A stretch of 64,000 nucleotides of DNA. Source: Thinopyrum elongatum (Eukaryota; Streptophyta; Magnoliopsida; Poales; Poaceae). This document shows positions 9,975 through 21,645 of this stretch, piece after piece; position 1 is the first letter of the stretch, and each line of letters starts with the position of its first letter. The position numbers and the translations under genes are program-made. Location of the stretch: assembly GCA_011799875.1 (NCBI GenBank), contig CM022297.1, forward strand, positions 520,292,929 through 520,356,928. The letters are read 5' to 3'. The notes below the pieces were generated by a model. The model had not been told where the DNA came from, searched no databases, and saw only the letters and a list, made by a program, of their open reading frames with translations.

Positions 9975-11200
9975 TGAAAGCACAAGTGCTCCCTGGGTGA
10001 TTTTGGTAATTAATGTCAACATATCTTTTGTTGGACTAATAGTTTTATCTAGCATGTTTCTGATAAGTTCAACAATGGAGTGGTAAGCACAAGAGGATGT
10101 GGAACCCCTTCAAAATGATGAGGACAAAGATTGGCAAAAGCTCAAGACTCTTCATTTCTATTTTAGTGATCCAAGATCACATTGAGTCCATAGGAAAGCC
10201 AATACTATTAAAAGGGGATGAATACTATTAAAAGGGGATGAGGTGTTGCTTAATGGTCTACTTGCTCAAATGCTTAGTGATATTGCTCCAAAACCCTCAG
10301 CCACTTTCTTCATCCAAATATGTCAAAACCCTAATTCCAAACTCAGCCCCACCGATTCTTTCTATCCGGAGCCATCGAGTTTACTTGGCATAGCCACTGT
10401 CCAAAACCCTAATGATTCGGTCACACCGATACGGATCTCGGTCCTACCGAGATGGCCTTGGAAACTCTCTGTTGAGTTGTTGTTATTATTTCGGTCCCAC
10501 CAAGATATTGCAATTGGTCTCACCGAGTTGGCTTGACAGATTCTCTGTTGCTTATTGCTTCACTTCGGTCCCACCGAGTTGATGCAATCGGCGCCACCGA
10601 GATGATGTTTGCCCTAAGCCCTAGCACATCGGTCCCACCGAGTTGTTCCAGTCGGTCCCACCAAGTTTCCTAACGTTCAAATTTTTTAACAGATCGGTCC
10701 CACCGAGATATCTAATCGGTGCCACCGAGATAAGTCAAAAGTGTGTAACGGTTGGATTTTGTGTGGAGGCTATATATAACCCTCCACCCCCTTCTCCATT
10801 TGTGAGAGAGCCATCAGAACATGCCTACACTTCCACCATTCATTTTCTGAGAGAGAGCCACCTACTCATGTGTTGAGATCAAGAGATTCCAATCCAACCT
10901 TTTGAACCTTGATTTCTAGCCTTTCCCAAGTTGCTTTCCTCTCAAATCCCTCTTCCACCATAGCCAAATCTGTGAAAGAGAGTTGAGTGTTGGGGAGACT
11001 ATCATTTGAACCACAAGAACAAGGAGTTCATCATCTACACACCATCTATTGCCATTTGGAGAGTGGTCTCTCCTAGATTGGTTAGGTGTCGCTTGGGAGC
11101 CTCCGTTGTGATTTGGAGTTAAACCAAGAAGTTTGTAAGGGCAAGGAGATCGCCTACTTCGTGAATATCTACCCGAGTGAGGCAAGTCCTTCGTGGACGA
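9975..11200 (+). mobile_element. Partial family B (SIRE/Maximus-like) LTR, 5' portion
   Basis: Starts TGAAAGCACAAGTG after GCGGG and follows the intact family B LTR to about base 1190, where a gypsy LTR has inserted (11201). TATA box CTATATATAA (10770-10779). It carries the paired CGGTC-N-ACCGA array just upstream. It shows about a dozen differences in the first 130 aligned bases from 3376-4566, yet shares subfamily-specific wording with it. In this LTR the target site of the Harbinger element comes first; in the 3376-4566 copy it comes last. Confidence 0.88.
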
Positions 11201-12342
11201 TGATACGTCTCCAATGTATCTATAATTTTTTATTGTTCCATGCTGTTATATTATCATTCTTGGATGTTTTACCTTCATTTTATAGCAACTTTATATCATT
11301 TTTTGGGACTAACCTATTGACATAGTTCCCAGTGCCAATTGCTGTTATTTGATTGTTTTTTACTTTGCAGAATATTAGTACCAAACAAAGTCCAAATTCC
11401 ATGAAACTTTTTGCAGATTTTTTTTGGACCAGAAGGAAACTAGGGAGCCAAGGAAGTGCCCGGGGGGAGGCCGATGGGGTCTACCAGCCACCAGGGCACG
11501 CTAGAGGCCCTTGGCGCGCCCTGATGGGTGGTGGGGCCCATGGAGGCTCTCCTCCACCGCCTCTCAGCTCTATAAATACTCAGATATTCCAGAAACCCTA
11601 CGGGAGCGATTGAAACACAATTCCAGCCGCCGCAAGTTCCAGAACCACGAGATCCAATCTAGAGCTCTATTTCGGCACTCTGCCGGAGGGGAACACGATC
11701 ACAGAGGGGTTCATCATCCTCATTAGTGCTCCTGCGATGATGCATGAGTAGTTCACCATAGACCTACGGGTCCGTAGGCAGTAGCTAGATGGCTTCTTCT
11801 CTCTTTTTGATTCTCAATACAATGTTCTCCTCGATGGTCTTGGAGATCTATTTGATGTAATGACTTTTTGCAGTGTGTTTGTTGGGATCCGATGAAGTGC
11901 GAGTTTAAGATCAGATCTATCTACGAATATTATTTTAGTTTCTTTGATCTCTTATATGCATGATTATTATAGCCTCGTATTTCTTCTCTGAAACTTTGGT
12001 TTGGTTTGGCCAACGAGATTGATTTTTCTTGCAATGGGAAGAGGTGCTTTGTGATGGGTTCCATCTTGCGGTGTCCTCACCCAGTGACAGAAGGGGTAGC
12101 GAGGCATGCGTGTATCGTTGCTATTAAGGATAAAAAGATGGGGTCTATTCCTACATGAATAGATCTTGTCAATATCATGTCATCGTTCTTATTGCATTAC
12201 TCCGTTTCTCCATGAACTTAATACACTAGATGCATGCTGGATAGCGGTCGATGTGTGGAGTAATAGTAGTAGATGCAGGAAGGAGTCGGTCCACTAATCT
12301 TGGACGTGATGCCTATATACATGATCATTGTCTTGGATATCA
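11201..12342 (+). mobile_element. 5' LTR of a gypsy element (TGATACGTCTCC type), first part
   Basis: Begins TGATACGTCTCCAATGTATC, typical of the Sabrina/WHAM group of Triticeae gypsy elements (name uncertain). TATA box TATAAAT at 11571-11577. It follows the family to 'atgatcattgtcttggatatca' and resumes at 52892 as 'tatcgtcataattattt', so a family A element split it. The TSD of the gypsy element on this side is GACGA (11196-11200); the other copy is not found because the 3' end is missing. Confidence 0.87.
11571..11577 (+). promoter_or_regulatory. TATA box of the gypsy LTR
   Basis: TATAAAT in a GC-rich context about 370 bp into the LTR, the usual U3 position in this family. Confidence 0.6.
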
Positions 12343-12368
12343 TGAAGGAAATATGCCCTAGAGGCAAT
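12343..12368 (+). mobile_element. 5' LTR of the family A copia element, first 26 bp
   Basis: TGAAGGAAATATGCCCTAGAGGCAAT matches the start of the 3' LTR at 51152. Family B inserts after it, duplicating GCAAT (12364-12368 and 39877-39881), and the LTR resumes at 39882. The element's own target duplication is TATCA (12338-12342) against TATCG (52892-52896), one mismatch. Confidence 0.92.
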
Positions 12369-13957
12369 TGAAAGCACAAGTGCTCCCTGGGTGATTTTTG
12401 TAATTAATGTCAAAATATCTCTTGTTGGACTAATACTTCTATCTAGTATATTTTAGAGAGTTCAACAAAGGTGTGGCATGGACAAGAGGATGTGGAACCC
12501 CTTCAAGATGCTAAGGACACATGTTGGCAAAAGTTCAAGACTCTATATTTTTCATTTTAGTGATCCAAGATCACATTGAGTCCATAGGAAAAGCCAATAC
12601 TATTAAAAGGGGATGAGGTATTGCTTAACGGCTTGCTTGCTCAAAATGCTTAGTGATATGCTCCAAAAGCCCTCAACCACTTTCTCATTTTCACATTTGT
12701 CCTAAACCTAAAGTCAAACTCGGCCCCACCGATTTGATCTATCCGGCGCCATAGAGTTCACTTGACATAGCCACTGCCAGAAAACCTAATCAGTTCGGTC
12801 TCACCGATGGGATCTCGGTCTCACCGAGATGGGCTTGCAAACTCTCTGTTGCCTGTTGCAATCATTTCGGTCCTACCGAGATATGCAATCGGTCCCACCG
12901 AGTTTGCTTGACCAACTCTCTGTTTTGCTTATTACGGTCTCATCGAGTTTGTGTAATCGGTCAAACCGAGTTGAGGTTTTACCCTAACCCTAGCACATCG
13001 GTCCCACCGAGTTGATCATGTCGGTCCCACCGAAAACTCCAACGTTCACATTTTGAACCATATCGGTCTGACCGAGTTTCAGTATTCGGTCCCACCGAGT
13101 TTGGTAAATTGTGTGTAACAGTTAGATTTTTTGTGGAGGCTATATTACCCCTCCACCCATTCTCCATTCGTGGAGAGAGCCATCAGAACGTGCCTACACT
13201 TCCAGCATTCATTTTCTGAGAGAGAACCACCTACTCATGTGTTGAGACCAAGATATTCCAATCCAACCACAAGAATCTTGATCTCTAGCCTTCCCCAAGT
13301 TGCTTTCCACTCAAATCATCTTTCCACCAAATCCAAATCTGTGAGAGAGAGTTGAGTGTTGGGGATACTATCATTTGAAGCACAAGAGCAAGGAGTTCAT
13401 CATCAACACACCATCTATTACCTTTTGGAGAGTGGTGTCTCCTAGATTGGTTAGGTGTCACTTGGGAGCCTCCGTCAAGATTGTGGAGTTGAACCAAGGA
13501 GTTTGTACAGGCAAGGAGATCGCCTACTTCGTGAAGATCTACCCTAGTGAGGCAAGTCCTTCGTGGGTGATGGCCATGGTGGGATAGACAAGGTTGCTTC
13601 TTCGTGGACCCTTCGTGGCTGGAGCCCTCCGTGGACTCACGCAACCGTTACCCTTTGTGGATTGAAGTCTCCACCAACGTGGATGATGTACGATAGCACC
13701 ACCTATCGGAACCACGCCAAAAATCTTCGTGTCTCCAATTGTGTTTGCACACTCCAATCCCATCCCTTTACATTCTCGCAAGTTGCATGCTTTACTTTCC
13801 GCTGCTCATATACTCTTGCCGTGCTTGCTTGATATGTATTGTGAATGCTTAAACTTGTGCTAAAACTCCACCTTAACTTGAAGAAATTAAAATTTGCCAC
13901 CTTTGTTTGTTGAAGGTCTAATCACCCCCCTCTAGACACCTCTTCTCGATCCTTTTA
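12369..13957 (+). mobile_element. 5' LTR of the family B (SIRE/Maximus-like) copia element
   Basis: 1589 bp, starting TGAAAGCACAAGTG. The inner edge is set by alignment to the 3' LTR; the primer-binding segment 'attggtatcagagc' (13958-13971), complementary to initiator tRNA-Met, follows. It differs from the 3' LTR (38289-39876) at about 3 percent of sites by eye, which at 1.3e-8 substitutions per site per year would mean roughly 1 My. The TATA region is damaged here (ctatattacc at 13140-13149) but intact in the 3' copy. Confidence 0.93.
12721..13099 (+). promoter_or_regulatory. Array of eleven CGGTC-N-ACCGA palindromes upstream of the LTR TATA box
   Basis: Sites of the form CGGTCYNACCGAG start at 12721, 12796, 12816, 12868, 12890, 12935, 12958, 12999, 13022, 13064 and 13087. 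After the first, they form pairs 20-23 bp apart, with 41-52 bp between pairs. The last lies about 53 bp before the TATA position. The same spacing recurs in the 3' LTR and in the older copy at 10418-10729. A protein-binding array in U3 is inferred. Confidence 0.7.
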
Positions 13958-13971
13958 ATTGGTATCAGAGC
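13958..13971 (+). other. Primer-binding site of the family B element
   Basis: ATTGGTATCAGAGC directly after the 5' LTR is the copia tRNA-Met priming site. Confidence 0.8.
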
Positions 13972-14012
13972 TTTGGTCTCCATTGCTTTGGTTTAATCAC
14001 CATTGGAGGAAG

Positions 14013-17000
14013 ATGGATGAGTCTACGTTGGGGAGTCTTAGATGTAGAGCGCCTATACTTGATGGAGAGTTCTTTCATGAATGGAAAAATGAGATGCTTG
14101 AGATTTTCAATGAATATCACTTGAATAAGTACATTACTAGCCCTTGTGCGCCCCTTGTTGATCCTTTGCATCCTACCCCCGATGAATCTATTGACATGAT
14201 TCACAATCTTAGAACTGTCAATCTTATCACTAGAGTATTGCCTAGAAACTTGATAGGTCGCTTGCCTACTCTTGATTGGGCCTATACCATATGGAGATTT
14301 CTTGAGGAAAGATTTCCAAACTACTCCTTAAAAAACTTAGATGAGATTCTTCATAAGTCCATTGCTTTAAATAAGATGAGTCCTAATGATCCTAAGTTTG
14401 GTGATTGTCTATTTGAGCTTTGTGACCTTATGCATGCCAAAGGAGATGTTGGAATTATTAGCAATATCATTTCCGAAGTCATTAGAATTCATAAATATGA
14501 ACACTGTCATGGTCATAAAGCTAATGAATCACTCTCTCTAGGTAATGATCAATCACAAGACGATGTTGAACATGGATACTATGATGAGGATGATGATCGT
14601 GACTTTGATCTCGATGAGTCTATGAGACACTTTGGTCTTATGGCTAATCTTCGTGGCTACATGGCTGAAGGAAAGGAATGGGTTCTTGATAGTGGATGTA
14701 CCGATCACATGACCAGAGACAAAGATATGTTTCGTGAGCTCGCTGAAAATGATGGCCCTCGAAAGTATGTCATTTTTGGTGATAACTCAAAGGGTAAGGT
14801 GGTTGGCCTTTGTAAGGTGGCCATCTCACACGATAGCTCCATACAAAATGTCATGCTCATTGAATCTCTTGGCTATAATTTACTCTCTGTATCTAGACTA
14901 GCCAATTTCGGTTTCAATGTCCTATTCACTGAAGTAGATTGCCAAGTGTTTCGAAGAGATAATCATAAAATGGTCTTTACCGGCATACGTAGAGGTGATC
15001 TATACATTGTTGATTTCACTAAAAAGGCTCAACCTAGAACTTGCTTAATTGCTAAATCTTCTAAAGGCTGGTTGTGGCATAGAAGGTTAGGTCATGTGGG
15101 CATGCGAAATCTTGATAAGCTTATTAAAGGTGATCATATCCTTGGAGTGAAAGATGTTATATTTGACAAGGATATATTGTGCAGTGCTTGTCAAGCAGGA
15201 AAACAGGTTGGAGGAAGCCACCCCGTGAAGAACATCATGACCACAAGAAGACCGCTCGAGCTACTTCATATGGATCTTTTTGGTCCAAACGCCTATAAAA
15301 GTCTCAGTGGAAATTCTTTTGGTTTAGTCATAGTCTATTATTTTTCAAGATTTACGTGGGTGTTCTTTCTTGATGATAAATCGCAGGTCCAAAAGATCTT
15401 CAAGAACTTCGCTAGGAAGGCCTAAAATCAATTTGAAGTGAAGATCAAGAAGGTTCGCAGCGACAACGGAACGGAGTTCAAGAATGCCAATGTGGACACC
15501 TTTCTTGATGAATAAGGGATTTCACATGAGTTCTCGGCTACGTACACACCTCAACAAAATGGAGTTGTTGAGAGGAAGAACCGGACGCTCATTGAAATGG
15601 CGAGAACGATGCTTGATGAGTACAAGACGCCAAAACACTTTTGGGCGGAAGCGGTTGAGACAGCTTGTCATGCAACAAATAGTCTATATCTTCACAAGCT
15701 ACTCGGCAAGACGGCATACGAACTTCTCACCGATAACAAACCCCAAGTTGGATATTTTTGAGTATTCGGCTCAAAGTGCTATATTCTTGATAAGCGTCGT
15801 GGCTCTAAATTTGCTCCTAAATCTCATGAGGGTTTCCTACTCGGTTATGGCTCAAACTCTCAAACTTACCGTGTCTACAACAATTTCACCCGAAAGGTTG
15901 AAGAGACGGTAGATGTGAAGTTTGATGAATCTAACGGCTCGCAAGTAGAGCAATTGCCAATTGACGTAGGAGACAAAGACCCTTCGAAAGCAATCCAAGA
16001 CTTGTCTATTGGCAAGATCCGTCCAACGAAGGTGAAGGAGAGTACCTCGTCCGTCCAAGTGGAAGCCTCTACCTCACGACAAGGTGAACCAAGAGTTGAC
16101 ACGGAGGCATCCACAAGTGGGACATGCCAAGATGAAGAAAACGAGGATGTACACCTAGATGAACCTCATCAACCTCCTTCTCCACCTCGACAAGAGAACA
16201 ACAACATCAACAACGAAGAAGGCCAAGAGGAAGAACAAGATGTGGAAGAGGATATTCCACCCCGACCTAAGCAAAAGCTCTCACGAGTTAGAGCAAGAGT
16301 CTCAAGAGATCATCCCGTCGAACAAATCTATGATGATATCCAAACCGGAAGAATTACACGCTCTAAAACACGCTTAGCTAACTTTTGTGAGCATTACTCA
16401 TTTATCTCTAGTATTGAACCAATGAAGGTTGAAGATGCTCTGGAAGATCCGGATTGGATAAATGCCATGCACGAAGAGCTACACAACTTTGAGAGGAACC
16501 AAGTTTGGACATTGGTTGAGAAGCCCGACAACAACCACAACATCATCGGTACCAAATGGGTGTTTCACAACAAGCAAGATGAAGATGGACAAGTCGTTCG
16601 CAACAAAGCATGTCTCGTCACCCAAGGATACACTCAAGTCGAAGGTATGGACTATGGTGAGACATATGCCCCCGTTGCTAGACTTGAGTCCATACGAATC
16701 ATATTTGCCTATGCAAATCATCATGATATTACCTTGTACCAAATGGACATCAAAAGTGCTTTTCTTAATGGTGAAATTGAGGAGGAAGTTTATGTCAAAT
16801 AACCTCCCGGCTTTGTCAATCCTAAGAAACCTAATCATGTTTACAAACTTCACAAAGCTCTTTATGGTCTTAAGCAAGCTCCTAGAGCGTGGTACAAATG
16901 CTTGACCAAGTTCCTTATTGAAAAAGGCTTTGAGATTGGAAAAATTGATTCAACACGTTTTACTAAAAGGGTTAATGGTGAATTATTTGTGTGCCAAATT

Positions 17001-17954
17001 TATGTGGATGATACCATATTTGGTTCGACTCACCCTCATTTTAGTGAAAAGTTTGGAAGGCTAATGTCGGAGAAGTTTGAGATGTCTATGATGAGTGAAC
17101 TCAAGTTCTTTCTTGGTTTGCAAATCAAGCAAACTAAGGAGGGTACCTTTGTCTCTCAAACAAAGTACACCAAGGACTTATTCAAGAAGTTCAACATGCA
17201 AGAATGCAAAGGTATGAGTACTCCCATGCCTACTAGTGGACATCTTGACTTGACCAAGGATGGCGAACCCATTGATCAAAAGGTTTACCGCTCTATGATT
17301 GGTTCATTGTTATATCTATGTGCCTCCCATCTCGATATTATGCTTAGTGTGTGCATGTGTGCACGATATCAAGCGGCCCCCAAAGAAAGTCATCTTAAGG
17401 CTGTGAAAAGGATAGTGAGATACTTAATTCATACACCAAATTTTGGCATTTAGTATCCTAAGAGGTCTTCTTTTGATCTTGTTGGCTACTCTGATTCGGA
17501 CTATGCCGGAGACAAGGTTGATAGAAAGTCCACTTCAGGTACTTGTCAATTTCTTGGTAGGTCTCTTGTGTCTTGGTCTTCCAAGAAACAAAACTCGGTA
17601 TCCTTATCCACCGCCGAAGCGGAATACATTGCCGCCAGTTCATGTTGTGCTCAATTACTTTGGATGACCCAAACTCTTAAAGATTATGGGATTCATGTGA
17701 AACATGTTCCATTGCTTTGTGATAATGAGAGTGCTATTAAGATTGCTCACAATCCCGTGCAACATTCTCGAACTAAGCATATTGAAGTTTGTCATCATTT
17801 CATTCGAGATCATGTTGCTAAAGGAGACATTGATCTTAAGCATGTTCGTACCGATAAGCAATTGGCGGATATATTCACCAAACCGCTTGATGAGAAAGTA
17901 TTTTGCCATTTGAGAGGTGAATTGAACATCATTGATGCTTCAAACTTGGAGTAG
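14013..17954 (+). pseudogene. Family B copia gag-pol polyprotein, broken by stop codons
   Basis: One reading frame runs from MDESTLGSLR to the stop at 17952-17954. In order: a gag-like N-terminus (about residues 1-220), protease WVLDSGCTDHM, pre-integrase GWLWHRRLGHVG with a CSAC finger, integrase core (LELLHMDLFGP; NGTEF; YTPQQNGVVERKNRT), reverse transcriptase (QMDIKSAFLNG; YVDD) and RNase H (SDSDYAGD; STAEAEYIA; ADIFTKPL). Five nonsense codons interrupt it: TAA 15423-15425, TAA 15513-15515, TGA 15759-15761, TAA 16800-16802 and TAG 17451-17453; no frameshift was noticed. No CCHC zinc knuckle is seen between gag and protease, where one is normal, so an internal deletion is likely. The element cannot make its own enzymes now. 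Confidence 0.92.
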
Positions 17955-18329
17955 AAACTCCATTTGGATACATGCAAGGCCTGAGCCTTTGACTAATCCT
18001 TGATATTTCTCATATGATGATGATCATATGTCTTGGATCTATATTTGTACTCTTGCATGTTATCCAACCCCTGTAGGTACTTGGATGAATCTAAATCCAT
18101 GAGATTGCAACTCAATCATATCTTGAGCAATCTCTACATCACCAAGTTTCTACAAATTGGTGATTGAAGACAAGGAAGCACGAAACCCTTGAACATATCC
18201 TTTGACAATCTCTATATATCAAATTTCATTTGGTAACAAACCTCATGCTTGTCATTTTGGATACACAAGTGCTCTTCCTTGCAAGTCTAACCCATGTAGG
18301 TAGATGAACTCAAACTACAAGTGGTGCTC
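17955..18329 (+). mobile_element. Family B spacer between pol and 3' LTR, first segment
   Basis: Non-coding AT-rich region after pol. It ends 'acaagtggtgctc' and resumes at 32270 with 'ttgatgagctacatc' after the CACTA insertion. SIRE-type elements have a long spacer or env-like region here. None of the three segments of this spacer (also 32270-33033 and 37519-38288) has a convincing ORF. Confidence 0.8.
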
Positions 18330-18353
18330 ACTACAACAAAAACTGCATGTAGA

Positions 18354-18700
18354 GACGTCATATTCCAAAGCTAGAGACTTGTTATTTCATCTCTAGGCAA
18401 TCGTAGAGTCGACTTAGTAATGTGTCTTTGGAGCGTCTCCCCACGGACCGTCTCAAAACATATAGACACGTTGTCTAAGCGTCTGTACATGGCATGAGAC
18501 GCTATATTGGGACGTCCAAATGCGTCTCTAGATATGACACGCTATATTTGGACGTTCAAAAGCGTCTCTGATATGTAGAGTCATTCTGTTAGGCGCGCTC
18601 GTACGTCTCTACTAACAGGGTCATTTGATTTGTCATACACCCTAGGCCCATTCCTATACACTCTATGTACAGACGTTATATTCGTCTCTAAATATACAAA
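18354..18700. repeat. Left subterminal repeats of the CACTA element
   Basis: Multiple GCGTCT(C)/GAGACG copies in both orientations, for example GAGACGCTATATTGGGACGT (18496-18515), with related units near 18417, 18477, 18562 and 18601. In CACTA elements such motifs are binding sites of the accessory protein. Confidence 0.75.
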
Positions 18701-19978
18701 AGCTTTAACCACGTAAAATTTGACTTTAAATAATATTTGATTTATTTGAAATTTGTACTTCGCCATTTCAAATCCAGTAACTTTATCATGCCATGTGCTT
18801 GTGCAGAATGATCAAGAAATATTGTATATAACAACATCCACCCATATCACCAATCGCATTCATAAGCAACAAATATCATTATATGAAGGGATCCACCCAT
18901 ATCACCGATTGTATACACAACCATCCCATTCGTACAATTTCATTTAGTAGGAACAAACACCTTAGGTTCACAACTAAATCAAATAAGATCTTCATATAAA
19001 ATATGCAAATAATTAAGAAGAGATCATACAAACTTGAACTAAGTTTCCCTATAAAGCTAAAATCTGTATATGAAACATAATATTTGTCAATCTAAAGACT
19101 AATTCTTCTATAGTTGCTTCTGGCTCCTGAAATGCACTCCTTTTCTAAATCTTGAGCTGCCCTGAAAAAGAAAGATAACAGAGAAAATTTTGGAACATAG
19201 CTTTAGGACTATTGTGAGAAGAAATGTGTTTTGATGATATACCATACCAGTGTTTGGTGGCTTGTTTTGAGATTGTGTAGGAATGGTTAATTTCGGTTTT
19301 TTAACCTAAAATTCACACAGATCCTTCATAAGTAAAAAAGCCTTAAGCACGCACATTTGAGCATACGATGATTGCATTGAAGTGCACTTACATGTGATAG
19401 AGGCCACGCAATAACATGACCAATAGCATCCCTTACTGTTTGCAATTTTCCATATGGTCTAACCAGTGTCTGATCTCCAAGTTTTGAAATAGCACAAACA
19501 GAGACCGCTACATATTGCTCTCCAAGCATGTTTCCTCCAACCACATATGTCATATCTCTACTCACTAAAGTTCCTTCGGCCACAAATTTATCTTTGCATC
19601 TTGGGTTCAATGAAACCAAGAAGACTTTCATTTTATCCTATTTTTTCAAGAAATGAAACATTCATTATCACAAACCATGGAAGATTTCACTTTACACAGA
19701 AAGGGACGATTGCACATGGAATTAGACCAACTAACTATTCTAACCATTGTCATTCAGATATATATAATATACCTGCTTAGTGATGCGATGAAGTTGTACA
19801 CTTGGTTCAGGACCACCTTGCTTGGTCGCATTGTTATTTTCAGCATGACCATTCTTTGCTTCAGGACCATCGTGTGCTTTCTACAGTTGATGTTCAGTTT
19901 AGTTGTAAGTACACTTATAGAAAACATAGACATTGTTTGATAACACAGCAGAAATTTATGCGCGCATGCACACACACC

Positions 19979-20700
19979 TTAGCAACTGTGTGTTCATGTG
20001 GTGAAAATAAACTAGTGCAACCCTCTTTGGTTCTTGCGCAATTGCTAGGATGCAATTCCTGGTTAGTCTTGTTTGGTAAAGTTGATTCTACACAACCTTG
20101 ATTTATCCTATCAATTTTTTCAATGTGCACTTTCTACAGTTGAGGTTTAGTTCAGTTGTAAGTAAACATACACAAAACATAGACATTGTTTGACAAAGAA
20201 CCAGAAGTTTATGCATACAGACACACCTTAGAAACCATGTTTGGTAAAGATGAACCAGTGTAATCCTCTTTGGTTCTCGAAGAAAAGCTAGGATGCAATT
20301 CCTGGGCAGTAATCTGCTTATCCGGCAAAGTTAATTCTACACTTCCTTCATTGGTGTAACCCTCTTTGGTTGATTCTGCGTGGCTTTGATTGTCCTTTTC
20401 AAACATTTCAATGCGTGCCTTCTACATTTGAGGTTCAGTTCAGTACGACATAAACATACACAATCATAGGCATTGGTTGATAATGAAGTAAAAAAATTAT
20501 GCGCTCACACCTTAGCAACCATGTCTGGTAAAGATAAACCAGTGTAACCCTCTTTGGTTCTCACAGAAAAACTAGGATGCAATTCCTGGGTAGTGATTTG
20601 CTTGTTCGACAAAGTTGATTCTGCACTTCCTTGATTAGCCCTGTCAAACTTTTCAATGTGTGCTTTCTACAATTGAGGTTCAGTTCAGTTGTAAGTAAAC
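19979..20700 (-). repeat. Tandemly duplicated exon-intron units inside the CACTA gene
   Basis: Three units of about 220-290 bp (exon parts near 20135-19980, 20423-20227 and 20668-20516), each an exon with flanking intron. Each exon shows QELHPS, then RTKEGYTG or a variant, then MVAKV or MVSKV before a GT donor. A fourth, damaged unit lies at 21660-21775 beyond an insertion. The copies differ by substitutions and small indels but mostly keep frame and splice sites. Confidence 0.72.
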
Positions 20701-20714
20701 TTATACAAAACGTA

Positions 20715-21645
20715 GGTATTATTAATAGAGATAAGTATTTTTCGTCCTTGAACTCTTCCCAAAATTGAGAAATCGTCCCTCAACTTCAAAACCACCAAAA
20801 GTTAGTCCCTCGACTATCTAAACCAGATACTTTTCATCACTAATATGGTTTAAGGTGGTTTTACAGTGATGTGACCCTGTTTTGACTAAAAAGAACCACG
20901 TGGCCTGGTTTTTGACTAAAATGGGCACCCACCGACTCTCGCTCTCACATTCTCTCAATCCCCTTTCCCATTCATGAACCCTAAACAGAGCAGCGGCGGT
21001 AGCGGCGAGTCCCTCATGGGCGGCGGTGGCAGGCAGTGAGGCGTGGCAACGGTGGTGGTCGCTAGTTCTGCACCTACTGATTGTCTCGCAATCACTGTAG
21101 GTAACTCAAATGAGCCTTCAAATGAAGATCCAGAGGCTGGAAATGAAGATCCAGATGCTGCAAATGAAGATTCAGAGGCTTATTTGCTGCTGTCTGTTCT
21201 TATGAATGGCTTATTTGCTGCTGTCTATTCTTCTGTCAAACCATGTGAGAATTCATGTTTGTCGTTGATTGTAAGCTCTATTCAGTACTATTTCCCTTTC
21301 CCATTTAGTACTTTGTCAGACTATGTTCAACTAAATTGGGCTGAGAATATGTTCAGACTATTTTCAACTAAATTGGATTCAAACTATGTTCAACTAAATT
21401 CAGTACGATGCTCTGAAATGTTCAAACTATGTTCAGTTATATTTAGATTTTCTTAAGCTATATTCAGTACAGCTGCCTTTCTCTTGTTCACACACCAGTA
21501 GAAGTGCAAACACTTTCGTTTTCTCTTGTTCTCACTAGACTCACTTGTACACAAGCACACACACGTACTCTTGCACAAACACTTAATTGACGTCGTCAAA
21601 ACCAGTCAACGTGGCCCATTTCAATCAAAACAGGGTCCAAGTATA
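20715..21645 (+). mobile_element. Insertion of about 0.9 kb within the CACTA exon array
   Basis: Interrupts the intron phrase shared by the repeats: 'cgtaggtattatt' stops near 20722 and 'ataacaaagcagaaatttatg' resumes near 21643. Partly inverse outer phrases, such as 'gaccctgttttgactaaaa' (20872) and 'caaaacagggtccaag' (21626), suggest a DNA transposon. An open frame (21043-21456) has a repeated acidic N-EDP-(E/D)-A motif in its first 45 residues. I do not recognise the protein, and the borders are approximate. Confidence 0.55.

Noticed and set aside
12721..13099. CRISPR-like or satellite array
   Set aside because: The units are short palindromes at alternating distances inside an LTR promoter, not equal repeats with unique spacers; and the organism is a plant.
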